From Antarcticimicrobium luteum (GTDB lineage: Bacteria; Pseudomonadota; Alphaproteobacteria; Rhodobacterales; Rhodobacteraceae), in contig NZ_SMUV01000054.1 of NCBI RefSeq assembly GCF_004358185.1, forward strand, positions 17,558 through 81,557: a stretch of 64,000 nucleotides of DNA, written 5' to 3'. The position numbers and the translations under genes were made by a program. Every line of letters begins with the position of its first letter. Positions within the stretch are counted from its first letter, which is position 1. Below, one piece after another: positions 25,941-34,041 of the stretch. The notes beneath the pieces were generated by a model that made no database searches, was not told the DNA's origin, and worked only from the letters and a program-made list of their open reading frames with translations.

Positions 25941-27094
25941 CCGATCTGCTGACCGGTCCCGAGGACATGGCGTTCCGGGAGGAGATCCGCGCGTTCGTCG
26001 CGGCGAACCTGCACCCGGAGACCCGTGCCAAGGTGGCGCGCGGCGCGCCGCTGGCGCGGGAGGATTTCGCGCGCTGGCAGCGCAGCCTTTTCGAACGGGG
26101 CTGGGTCGCCCCGGCCTGGCCGGTGGAACATGGCGGCCCGGGCTGGACCGCGCGGCAGCGCCTGATCGCGGATGAGGAAATGTTCCGCCTGCATACGCCG
26201 CCGCTGCCGGGCTTCGGCCTCAAGATGATCGGCCCGATCCTGATGCGTTTTGGCTCAGAGGCGCAGCAGAAACGCTTCCTGTCCGGCATCCTGTCGGGGG
26301 ACGACTGGTGGTGCCAGGGGTTCAGCGAGCCGGGCGCGGGATCGGACCTCGCCTCGCTGCGCACGCGTGCGGTGCGAGTCGCGGGCGGCTGGCGGATTTC
26401 CGGGTCGAAGACCTGGACCACCTACGCGCAATACGCCAACTGGATCTTTTGCCTGGTGCGCACCGATCCCGAGGTGAAGCGGCAGGAGGGCATCTCGATG
26501 ATGCTGGTTGACATGACCTCGGAGGGGGTGTCGCGGCGTCCGATCCGGCTGATGGACGGGACCGAGGAGGTGAACGAGATCTTTCTCGACGATGTCTTCG
26601 TGCCCGATGATCTGGTGGTGGCCGAGATCAACAAGGGTTGGACCTATGCCAAGGCGCTGCTGGAGAACGAGCGGTTCGGCATCGGCGGCATCGGCCGGTC
26701 GAAGCACCTGCTGCAGCGGGTGCGGGAGATGGCCGTGGCCGCCGGGCGTGGGGCCGATCCGGAGATTGTCGCAGCGCTGGCGGGCTATGAGATCGACATC
26801 ATGGCGATCGAGGCGACCACGCTGCGGCTGCTGAGCGCGGCCGAGGCGGGGGTTCGGATCGGGGCGGAAACCTCGTTGCTGAAGATCCGCGGCACCGAGA
26901 TCCAGCAGGGGCTGACCGAGCTGATGATGGACATCGCGGGGCCTGCGGCACTGCCCGAACGGGAGAGCGCCTGTGTCGAGGAGCCGTTCGAGAATGCCGC
27001 CTATCAGTTTCTGAACTGGCGCAAGCTGTCGATCTACGGCGGCAGCAACGAGATCCAGCGCGGCATTCTGGCCGGGCAGGTTCTGGGGCTTTGA
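25937..27094 (+). CDS. Acyl-CoA dehydrogenase (first of a pair)
   Basis: The 385-residue flavoprotein has the acyl-CoA dehydrogenase fold. Visible are the FAD/substrate loop CQGFSEPGAGSDLASL near residue 122, SGSKTWTTYA near residue 155 and the C-terminal SIYGGSNEIQRGILA. It oxidises an acyl-CoA to the 2,3-enoyl-CoA with electrons passing to ETF. It is translationally coupled to the acyl-CoA ligase and is followed 10 bases later by a second family member. This pattern is typical of heteromeric dehydrogenases for bulky or branched substrates. Confidence 0.92.
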   Translation: MTDLLTGPEDMAFREEIRAFVAANLHPETRAKVARGAPLAREDFARWQRSLFERGWVAPAWPVEHGGPGWTARQRLIADEEMFRLHTPPLPGFGLKMIGPILMRFGSEAQQKRFLSGILSGDDWWCQGFSEPGAGSDLASLRTRAVRVAGGWRISGSKTWTTYAQYANWIFCLVRTDPEVKRQEGISMMLVDMTSEGVSRRPIRLMDGTEEVNEIFLDDVFVPDDLVVAEINKGWTYAKALLENERFGIGGIGRSKHLLQRVREMAVAAGRGADPEIVAALAGYEIDIMAIEATTLRLLSAAEAGVRIGAETSLLKIRGTEIQQGLTELMMDIAGPAALPERESACVEEPFENAAYQFLNWRKLSIYGGSNEIQRGILAGQVLGL

Positions 27095-27104
27095 GGAGGA
27101 TATC

Positions 27105-28190
27105 ATGATCCATTTCGACCTTCCCTCCGACGTGGCGCTGCTGCTCCGGGACACCGCCGAGCGTTTCGTGGCGGAGAATTACGCCTTGCCCCAACGGGCG
27201 GAGATGCTGGCGGCCGCGCCGGAGGAGGCCCCGCGGCTCTGGTCCGCCATGGCGGAGTTGGGATGGCTCGCCGCCCCCTTGCAGGAGGCGGTGGGCGGGC
27301 TTGGCCTGACGCCGGTGCATATCGTGCCGCTGCTGGAGGCGCTGGGCGCCGGGCTGGTGCTGGAGCCGGTGGTGCCGGCGATGCGCTGCGCCGCCACGCT
27401 GGCGCGGGCCCTGCCGGAAAACGAGGCGGCCACGGCGCTGGAGCCGGTCCTTTCCGGGGAGCGGATCGAGGTGCTGGCCGAAGGGGCCGAGGGTGCGCCG
27501 ATTACCGCGACCCGCGATGGCGACAGGGTGATGCTTTTGGGCACCGCACCGTTGGTGCCGGGCGGGGCGGCTGCGGCGGCCTTCTGGGCCGTGGCAGAGC
27601 TCGGCGGTGCGCCGATTCTGATCCGGGTGGCAGCGGAGGCGGCCTCGGTCGCGGCGTTCCGGCTGCTCGACGGGCAGGCGGCGGCGCGGGTGTGCTTCGA
27701 CGGGGCGTCCTGCGCGGTCAGCGAGGCCGTTCCCGATTGCGCCGGGGCGGCGCTGGACTTCGGCACCGACATGGGGCTGGTCGGCGCTCTGGCCGAGTGC
27801 AGCGGTTTGATCGACGCGCTTTACCGGGCGACACTCGACTATGTGAAGCTGCGCGAGCAGTTCGGCCGCCCCATCGGCCGGTTCCAGGCGGTGCAGCATC
27901 GCATGGCGGATATGTTCATCGCCCGGGAAGAGGCGCGCTCGATGCTGCATCTCGCCGCCGAGGCGCTGGAGAGCGAGGATGCCGGGTTCCGGGCACGGCT
28001 GGTCTCGGCTGCGCGGGTGAAGATCGCCGACAATGCGCGCCGGGCGCTGCGCGATGCGGTGCAGCTTCATGGCGGCATGGGGGTGACCGATGAGCTGGCG
28101 GTGGGTCATATGGTCAAGCGGCTGCTGGTTCTGACCCAGCTCGGCGGCAGCCGTGGGGCGCATCTGAAACGATTCAGGGATACCGCGTAG
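27105..28190 (+). CDS. Acyl-CoA dehydrogenase (second of a pair)
   Basis: This 361-residue family member is more divergent than its neighbour. The C-terminal core (KLREQFGRPIGRFQAVQHRMAD and QLHGGMGVTDELAVGHMVKRL) is recognisable, but the FAD-loop region is degenerate. It may act as the partner subunit of the preceding dehydrogenase, as in steroid side-chain alpha-beta complexes, or as an independent enzyme. The gene closes the plus-strand operon starting at the TRAP or ligase genes. The substrate is unknown. Confidence 0.88.
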   Translation: MIHFDLPSDVALLLRDTAERFVAENYALPQRAEMLAAAPEEAPRLWSAMAELGWLAAPLQEAVGGLGLTPVHIVPLLEALGAGLVLEPVVPAMRCAATLARALPENEAATALEPVLSGERIEVLAEGAEGAPITATRDGDRVMLLGTAPLVPGGAAAAAFWAVAELGGAPILIRVAAEAASVAAFRLLDGQAAARVCFDGASCAVSEAVPDCAGAALDFGTDMGLVGALAECSGLIDALYRATLDYVKLREQFGRPIGRFQAVQHRMADMFIAREEARSMLHLAAEALESEDAGFRARLVSAARVKIADNARRALRDAVQLHGGMGVTDELAVGHMVKRLLVLTQLGGSRGAHLKRFRDTA

Positions 28191-28261
28191 CCGGGTTTGC
28201 CGGGCTCACCGCGCAGGGGGGGCTTGGTTCGATGGGGCGATTTGACCGGTGGCCCGGAGGG

Positions 28262-29023
28262 CTACAGCGTCATGCCGCCGTCAACCACCAGAACATGGCC
28301 GGTGACCATGCTGGCCCCGGCGCAGAGGTAGAGCACCGCCTCGGCGATATCCTCGGGGTCCGAGCGGCGTTTCAGCACCGCCAGATCGCGCGCCCATTGC
28401 TTGCGTTCCTCGGGCCAGTTCTCGGTCCAGGGTGTCTTGGTCTGGCCGGGGGCGACGGCGTTGACCCGCACCTGGGGTGCCAGCCCGCGCGCCAGGCTGC
28501 GGGTCAGGCTCACCAGCGCGGATTTGCTGGCGGCATAGGCGATGGAGCTGCCCTGCTGGCCGATCCCGGCGATCGAGGTCATGTTGACGATGGCGCCGCG
28601 GCTTTGCGTCAGCGCCTCGGCGGCGGCATGGGCGCAGCGGAAGGCGCCGATCAGATTGGTGTTGAGCAGAAGCTGCCAGAACTCCTCGGTCATCTTGTCG
28701 AGCTCGGCGGGCGGGATCTTGTCGCGGGTGCCCGAGGTGCCGGCGTTGTTCACGAGATAGTCCAGCCCGCCCATGGAGGCGATTGCGGCGCCCACCATCG
28801 CCTCGGCATTGCCGGGGGTGGAGATGTTGCCGGGGGCCGCGATCACGTCCAGCCCCTGCGCGGCAAGCTCGGCAACCCTGGCGGGTCCGGTGGGGTCATC
28901 CTCCAGATGGTTCAGCGCCACCTTCGCCCCCATCTGCGCCAGCATGGTCACGGTGGCGAGCCCGATGCCCGAGGCGCCGCCGGTCACCAGCGCGCGTTTT
29001 CCTGTCAGATCGGCCTTGATCAC
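28262..29023 (-). CDS. SDR-family oxidoreductase
   Basis: This 253-residue classical short-chain dehydrogenase has TGGASGIG (NAD(P) binding, near residue 13), NNAG near residue 95, and the catalytic Ser and YAASK near residues 146-163. The start is GTG at 29023, with GGGAGAG upstream, overlapping the stop of the preceding 3-hydroxyacyl-CoA dehydrogenase by four bases. Together these two genes supply alcohol or hydroxyacyl oxidation in the acyl-CoA pathway. The frame continues upstream as a shadow of the neighbouring gene. Confidence 0.9.
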   Translation of the reverse strand: MIKADLTGKRALVTGGASGIGLATVTMLAQMGAKVALNHLEDDPTGPARVAELAAQGLDVIAAPGNISTPGNAEAMVGAAIASMGGLDYLVNNAGTSGTRDKIPPAELDKMTEEFWQLLLNTNLIGAFRCAHAAAEALTQSRGAIVNMTSIAGIGQQGSSIAYAASKSALVSLTRSLARGLAPQVRVNAVAPGQTKTPWTENWPEERKQWARDLAVLKRRSDPEDIAEAVLYLCAGASMVTGHVLVVDGGMTL

Positions 29024-29970
29024 TTGCTCTCTCCCTTGAGGTTCTGAAGGTGCGCCTTGAGCCGCAGCAATTGCAGATCGCGGTCGCGAAACAGCTCTTC
29101 GGCGGGCGTGTCGCCGTAGTCGTAGAAGCCGGCGCCGGCGCGCACGCCGCTGCGGCCCGCCGCGATCAACCGGTCCAGCACCGGGGTTTCGCCATTGTTG
29201 CCGGGCGGCTGATACCTGCGTCCGGCGATGCCGTTTCGCACCATCTCCAGCCCGGTGTAGTCCATCTTTTTCATGTGGCCGAGCACGGCGAGGCGGTGGA
29301 CCAGCCCGTGTTGGATCGAGCGGTCGATGTCCTGCGCCGAGACCCATCCTTCGTCGATCATGCGCAGGCTTTCCAGGTTCAGGGCCGCCTGTAACCGGTT
29401 GGCGATATAGCCGGGCACCAGCCGGTCGAAGACCACCGGCATCTTGCCGAACCCGGTATAGAGCGCGCGCAGATCCTCGATCACCTCGGGCGCGGTCTGC
29501 GGTCCGGGGGCAAGGTCGACCAGATCGACGATATAGGGGGGCGTGTACCAATGCGCGACGGCGGCGCGGGCCTGCCGTGCAACCGGGATCAGCGGGAAGA
29601 CGTCGAGATAGGAGGTGTTGGAGGCGAGGATCGCGGTCGGCGGCGCATGCGCGTCGATCCGGGCGAAGACGGCGCGCTTGACCTCGGGCTTTTCCACCAC
29701 GGCCTCGACCACCAGATCCGCCCCCGCCACCGCTTCGGCGAGCGTGTCGGAGAGAGAGATCCGGTCAAGCGCGGCGCGCCCCTCAGCCCCGGACAGGCTG
29801 CCGGCCTCCTCCAGCGTCGCCAGCGCGGCGCGGATCAGGTCCGGGGCGGCGGCCAGCACCTCAGGGTTGCTGTCGTGCAGCCGCACGCGGCAGCCGCCAA
29901 GCGCATGGACCAGCGCCAGCGCATGGCCCATGGTGCCGGCGCCGATCACGGCGGTGGTTTCGAGTGTCAT
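29020..29970 (-). CDS. 3-hydroxyacyl-CoA dehydrogenase-family protein
   Basis: The 316-residue protein has an N-terminal Rossmann domain (VIGAGTMGHALA near residue 7), the ASNTSYL segment near residue 113, and the catalytic His in VAHWYTPPYIVDLVD, where classical enzymes read HFFNP. A C-terminal helical domain follows (VPGYIANRLQAALNLE). The altered residues around the His suggest a non-standard substrate, for example a short or branched hydroxyacyl-CoA or a carnitine-like compound. The ATG at 29970 is chosen for GGAGGAGG 7-8 bases upstream. It lies 37 bases downstream of the lacI-type regulator gene and probably shares its transcript. Confidence 0.9.
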   Translation of the reverse strand: MTLETTAVIGAGTMGHALALVHALGGCRVRLHDSNPEVLAAAPDLIRAALATLEEAGSLSGAEGRAALDRISLSDTLAEAVAGADLVVEAVVEKPEVKRAVFARIDAHAPPTAILASNTSYLDVFPLIPVARQARAAVAHWYTPPYIVDLVDLAPGPQTAPEVIEDLRALYTGFGKMPVVFDRLVPGYIANRLQAALNLESLRMIDEGWVSAQDIDRSIQHGLVHRLAVLGHMKKMDYTGLEMVRNGIAGRRYQPPGNNGETPVLDRLIAAGRSGVRAGAGFYDYGDTPAEELFRDRDLQLLRLKAHLQNLKGESK

Positions 29971-30007
29971 CGGGTTTCCTCCTCCGGGGGTGTTGCGCGC
30001 GTCCATG

Positions 30008-31111
30008 TCAGGCGCTGAGTCTGCGGATCAGGCGGACGCCGAGATCGACATTCTCGCTTTGTGCCTCCGGCACTGCGAGCCGGTGCAGGATATGCCGCGC
30101 CACCGCCGCGCCGATTTCATCGTGCGGCGGCCGGATGGTACTGAGCGGCGGGTTGGTATGGGCGGCGATGTCCAGATCGCCATAGCCGAGAATGGCCAGA
30201 TCCTGCGGAATGCGCAGGCCCATCCGCGCGGCCTCGAACATCGCGCCCACGGCCAGCATGTCGCCGGAAAAGGCGATGGCGCGGGTGTCGGGCTGCCGCT
30301 GCAGAATCTGCCGCAGCGCGGCGGCGCCTTCGCCCAGCTCGCGGCTTTTCGCGTCCGCGATCAACGGATCCTGACCGGCCAGATGCCGTACCTGCTCGGC
30401 AAATCCCTGCGACCGGGCGCGGGCGCGGGCGTCCTGACCGAGGATCGCGCCGACATAGGCGACCTTGTCGAACCCCTGTTCGGCAAAGTAGCGGCCGGCG
30501 AGGCGCCCCGCCTCGCGATTGCTGAAGCCGATGCCGGTGTCGAGGGGGCGGTCGTCGTGGTCCCACATCTCGACCACCGGACAGGGAGCCGCCGACAACA
30601 GGCCCACGGTGCCACGGGTGTGGTCGCGGCCGGTGATCACCAGAGCGGAGGGATTCCAGCTGCAGAACGCCGTGGCGATCCGCTCTTCGCGCGCAGCGTC
30701 ATAAGCGTGCTGGCCGATCAACAGCTGATAGCCCTCGGCCTCGAGGATCGTTGTCATCCGGTCCAGCGTGGCGGCGAAGAAGGAGTTGGTGAGGCTGGGC
30801 ACGATCACGCCAACCAGCGGGGTGCGCGCCCCGGCGAGGCTGCCGGCAATGCGGTTCGGTGCATAGCCCAGGCGCGCGGCGGCCTCCTGCACCCGGGCGC
30901 GCAGCCGCTCGGAGACCGTTTCAGGCGATTTCAGCGCCCGCGATACCGTGGCGGGCGAGACGCCGGCGACCCTGGCGACCTCTTCCATCCGGACGCGGCG
31001 GGGCGCGGGGTGCGATCTGTCGGTCGGTGTCACGGCGGCGCGGTCCCTCGTTTCCGTCCTGGGCGGCATGGATGCCGGGTGGGGTCTGGGGATCCTTGTA
31101 ACCGAATTCAT
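30008..31111 (-). CDS. LacI-family transcriptional regulator
   Basis: This protein of up to 367 residues has a helix-turn-helix MEEVARVAGVSPATVSRALK at about residues 42-61 and a periplasmic-binding-protein-like effector domain after it. The long N-terminal extension before the HTH is unusual, and the true start could be a downstream Met (for example ATG at 31069). No clear ribosome-binding site marks either. The gene is divergent from a ThDP enzyme gene. A perfect LacI-type operator lies between them at 31184-31197, so autoregulation and control of the ThDP gene are likely. Confidence 0.88.
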   Translation of the reverse strand: MNSVTRIPRPHPASMPPRTETRDRAAVTPTDRSHPAPRRVRMEEVARVAGVSPATVSRALKSPETVSERLRARVQEAAARLGYAPNRIAGSLAGARTPLVGVIVPSLTNSFFAATLDRMTTILEAEGYQLLIGQHAYDAAREERIATAFCSWNPSALVITGRDHTRGTVGLLSAAPCPVVEMWDHDDRPLDTGIGFSNREAGRLAGRYFAEQGFDKVAYVGAILGQDARARARSQGFAEQVRHLAGQDPLIADAKSRELGEGAAALRQILQRQPDTRAIAFSGDMLAVGAMFEAARMGLRIPQDLAILGYGDLDIAAHTNPPLSTIRPPHDEIGAAVARHILHRLAVPEAQSENVDLGVRLIRRLSA

Positions 31112-31183
31112 GAAAAATGAAAGACAATTTCAAAAAAGCGGATTCCATGGTTGAAAACGGGCGTGATTCCTGAAATCAAGTTT

Positions 31184-31197
31184 TGAAAGCGCTTTCA
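31184..31197. promoter_or_regulatory. Perfect 14-bp palindrome TGAAAGCGCTTTCA, LacI-type operator
   Basis: The palindrome has a central CG and the TGAAA/TTTCA arms typical of LacI/GalR operators. It sits between the divergent LacI gene (start 31111) and ThDP enzyme gene (start 31236). A looser TGAAA-N5-TTTCA pair occurs at 31118-31132, next to the LacI start, with one base more between its arms. Confidence 0.75.
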
Positions 31198-31235
31198 TAT
31201 GCGCCGGATACCGCAACCCAACAGGACATCAGATC

Positions 31236-32933
31236 ATGCCCATCACGACACCGGAACCGATGAACGGGGCACGTTTCATCGCCGAATCCTTCAAGGCGCT
31301 CGGCGTCAGCCACGTGTTCTTCATGGACGCGATCCTGCGCCCGACGCTGGTCGAGATGGAGGCGCTGGGCATCACCCGTGTCCTGGCCCATTCCGAGAAG
31401 TCTGCCGCCTATATGGCTGACGGTTATGCGCGGATCTCGAACCGTGTCGGCGTCTGCATGGCGCAGTCGGTCGGCGCGGCGAACCTGGCGGCGGGGCTGC
31501 AGGACGCCCGTCTGCACCGCGCGCCGCTGGTGGCGCTGACTGGGCGAAAGGAACCGATGCTGCGCTATCGCAACGCCTATCAGGAGGTGGATCACACCGC
31601 GCTGTTCACACCGATGACCAAGGCGACGATGGATGTGGCCGAGGCGCGCGAGCTGCCGCATCTGCTGGCGCAGGCCTTTCGCATGGCGGCGGATGGCTCG
31701 CCCGGGCCGGTGCATCTGGACCTGAACGGTCTGGGCGGTGAGATTCTGGAAAAGGGCGAGGTGGCGCGCCCGGTTCTGCCCGATCCGGCGCTGGGGTCTC
31801 TGCCGCGCCACCGGCCCGTCGCGCCGCCCGCGGTGATCGCCGCGGCCGCCGAGCGTCTGGCGCAGGCCGAGCGGCCGGTCCTCGTGGTGGGGGCAGGGGC
31901 CATTCAGGCCGGGGCGCAGGCCGAGGTGCTGCGCCTTGCCGAGGGGGCCAGGATCCCGGTGGCCACCTCGTTGGGCGGGCGCACGATCATTCCCACCACC
32001 CACCCGCTGCACATCGGCACGGTCGGCACCTATTCGGCGCCGCCGGGTAACCGGCTGGTGCATGAGGCCGATCTGGTGATCTTCATCGGGTGTCACGCGG
32101 GGGATCAGCCAACCAACGCCTATACCGTGCCGGCGCAGGGCACCGCGATCATCCAAATCGACCTCGACGGGCAGGAGATCGGGCGGAACTATCCCGATAC
32201 CACCGGCGTCTGGGGCTGCCCGAAACAGGCCGTGGCGGATCTGGCCGGCGCGGTGACGTCGCGCGATTGCTGGGGCGACTGGGCCGCGCATGTCGGTCAG
32301 GTCGTCGGGGATTGGCGCGCGGAGATGGCGCCGCTGCGATGCGCCGACGCGACCCCGGTGACGGTCGAGCGGCTCTGCCAGGAGGTCTCTGACGCGCTGC
32401 CGGAGAACGGCGTGCTGGTCGCCGACACCGGGTATTCGGGGATATGGACCGCCACCATGTTGGAGCTGCCGCACCCGGGGCAGAGTTATCTGCGCGCGGC
32501 CGGCTCGCTCGGCTGGGCGTTTCCGGCGGCGCTGGGGGCGCAATGCGGCGCGCCGGAGCGCCCGGTGGTCTGCTTCTCCGGCGACGGCGCGTTCTATTAC
32601 CACCTGAGCGAGCTGGAGACCCAGCGGCGCTGGAATATTCCTGTGGTGACGGTGATCAACAACAATTCGGGATTCGGGCAGGGCACACCCAAGGTCGCGT
32701 CGTTCTACGAGGGCCGCGAGGGGGGCAGCCCGGAGGAGATCAACCGCTTTGGCCCCACCGATTTTGCGGCCTTGGCGCGGGAGTTCGGGGTCGAGGGCAT
32801 CCGGGTGGAAGACCCGGCCGATCTGGGGCCGGTATTGCGGCAGGCGATTGCGGCGCGCAAACCGGTGCTGATCGACGTGGTGACTGACATTCATCCGCGC
32901 GCGCCGGAGGCCTGGAACCCGCCGATGGGGTGA
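31236..32933 (+). CDS. Thiamine-diphosphate-dependent enzyme (acetolactate synthase/benzoylformate decarboxylase superfamily)
   Basis: This 565-residue protein shows the full three-domain ThDP architecture. An activating glutamate lies in AHSEKSAAYMADGYAR near residue 53, a central Rossmann domain follows, and the ThDP/Mg signature runs from SGDGAFYYH to VINNN (about residues 448-475). The superfamily decarboxylates 2-oxo acids or cleaves 2-hydroxyacyl-CoA; the specific reaction cannot be assigned. It stands alone on the plus strand behind the LacI-type operator. A second, distinct ThDP enzyme is encoded at 34028-35719, so the pathway probably has two C-C bond steps or two substrates. Confidence 0.9.
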   Translation: MPITTPEPMNGARFIAESFKALGVSHVFFMDAILRPTLVEMEALGITRVLAHSEKSAAYMADGYARISNRVGVCMAQSVGAANLAAGLQDARLHRAPLVALTGRKEPMLRYRNAYQEVDHTALFTPMTKATMDVAEARELPHLLAQAFRMAADGSPGPVHLDLNGLGGEILEKGEVARPVLPDPALGSLPRHRPVAPPAVIAAAAERLAQAERPVLVVGAGAIQAGAQAEVLRLAEGARIPVATSLGGRTIIPTTHPLHIGTVGTYSAPPGNRLVHEADLVIFIGCHAGDQPTNAYTVPAQGTAIIQIDLDGQEIGRNYPDTTGVWGCPKQAVADLAGAVTSRDCWGDWAAHVGQVVGDWRAEMAPLRCADATPVTVERLCQEVSDALPENGVLVADTGYSGIWTATMLELPHPGQSYLRAAGSLGWAFPAALGAQCGAPERPVVCFSGDGAFYYHLSELETQRRWNIPVVTVINNNSGFGQGTPKVASFYEGREGGSPEEINRFGPTDFAALAREFGVEGIRVEDPADLGPVLRQAIAARKPVLIDVVTDIHPRAPEAWNPPMG

Positions 32934-33022
32934 AGAAATGGCACGAGGGCGCGATGCCGGACAGAGTCGATCTTTCGGCAAAGCGCCCCCTTGTCCGGAA
33001 CAAAGGCGCGACGCGCCGCCGG

Positions 33023-33198
33023 GCAGCGCCCGACCGCGCCGTCGCACCGGAGGTGCGCCACTATTGGTCGGCACGCCTTCGGCGTGACGGGCGGGCGCTG
33101 CTGCAACCGTCGCACTCAGACCTGACGCTCGATGTGGCGGCCCCCTAAAGTGACGCTCTCACAGCGATGCAGCGCCCCGACCGCAGTCGGGCGCTGCA
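33023..33198. repeat. REP-like GC-rich repeats between convergent ThDP and SDR genes
   Basis: The 322-base gap from 32934 to 33255 holds no credible gene. It contains GCAGCGCCCGACCGC at 33023-33037 and a near copy with one extra C at 33169-33184. The second copy forms a strong hairpin with GTCGGGCGCTGC at 33186-33197. This resembles repetitive extragenic palindromes and may also terminate the two convergent transcripts. Confidence 0.45.
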
Positions 33199-33255
33199 CT
33201 CTGTTGAGCCTTTGGAACGATGTGCCTCAAAGCCGAGGCCCGGCCGATCCGGCCC

Positions 33256-34041
33256 TCAGATCACCATCGCCTGGCCGCCGTTGATGTCGAGCGAGGCGCC
33301 GTTGACGAACCCGGCCTCTTCCGATGCGAAATAGGCCACGGCGGCGGCGATATCCTCGACCGTGCCGTGACGGCGGACGGGGATGGATTGCAGCACCTTT
33401 TGCCGCTCGTCTTCCGACTGCCGTTCGGCCAGCAGCCGCTGAACCCGCGGCGTCTGGATCGCGCCGGGGCAGAGGGTGTTGCAGGTGATGCCATGCGGGC
33501 CGAACTCCTGCGCGAGTTGCAGGGTGAAGGCCTGCATCGCCCCCTTGGACGCGGCATAGTTCGCCCCCGCGAACAGGCTGCCGAAGCGGCCCGCCTTGGA
33601 CCCCATGTTGATGATCCGGCCGTAGCCCGCCGCAACCATATGCGGCAGCACCGCCCGGGTGGTGCGCACGCAGGCCGTGACATTGACGTCCATCACCCGC
33701 TCCCAGTCCGCCTCGCTCTGGTCGAGAAAGCGGAACGGGGTGTGCAGCGAGCCGCCGATGTTGTTGACCAGAACGTCGATCGCGCCGCGCTGGGCGATAC
33801 CGGCGACGGCGGCCTCGATCGCCGCGCCGTCGGTCATGTCGAGCGCCTCGGCGGTGACGGCGAGGCCCGCATCGCGGGCCTCTGCCTCTGCCTCTGCCAG
33901 CGCCTCGGCGTCGCGGTCCCAGATGGTGACCGCCGCGCCCTCCTGCGCCAGCCGGAAGGCCATGCCGCGCCCCAGCCCGCTGCCGGCGGCGGTGATCAGC
34001 GCGCGCCGACCTTCAAAGCGGCGCCCCTCAAAGCGGCGCAT
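33256..34041 (-). CDS. SDR-family oxidoreductase (3-oxoacyl-ACP reductase-like)
   Basis: This 261-residue short-chain dehydrogenase has TAAGSGLGRG near residue 18, NNIGG near residue 93, MGSKAG and the catalytic YAASKGA near residue 164, and ends with the typical DINGGQAMVI. The ATG at 34041 lies 14 bases inside the 3' end of the upstream ThDP enzyme gene, implying coupled translation. Its N-terminus MRRFEGRRFEGRR reflects a 15-base tandem duplication. It likely reduces or oxidises the product of the ThDP enzyme. Confidence 0.88.
   Translation of the reverse strand: MRRFEGRRFEGRRALITAAGSGLGRGMAFRLAQEGAAVTIWDRDAEALAEAEAEARDAGLAVTAEALDMTDGAAIEAAVAGIAQRGAIDVLVNNIGGSLHTPFRFLDQSEADWERVMDVNVTACVRTTRAVLPHMVAAGYGRIINMGSKAGRFGSLFAGANYAASKGAMQAFTLQLAQEFGPHGITCNTLCPGAIQTPRVQRLLAERQSEDERQKVLQSIPVRRHGTVEDIAAAVAYFASEEAGFVNGASLDINGGQAMVI
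34010..34039. repeat. 15-base tandem duplication at the ThDP enzyme/SDR gene junction
   Basis: Two adjacent 15-base units, each containing TCAAAGCGGCGC and differing at one position, span the overlap of the two genes. The repeat encodes RRFEG twice at the SDR N-terminus. The second unit also supplies the stop codon of the upstream gene. Confidence 0.7.
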
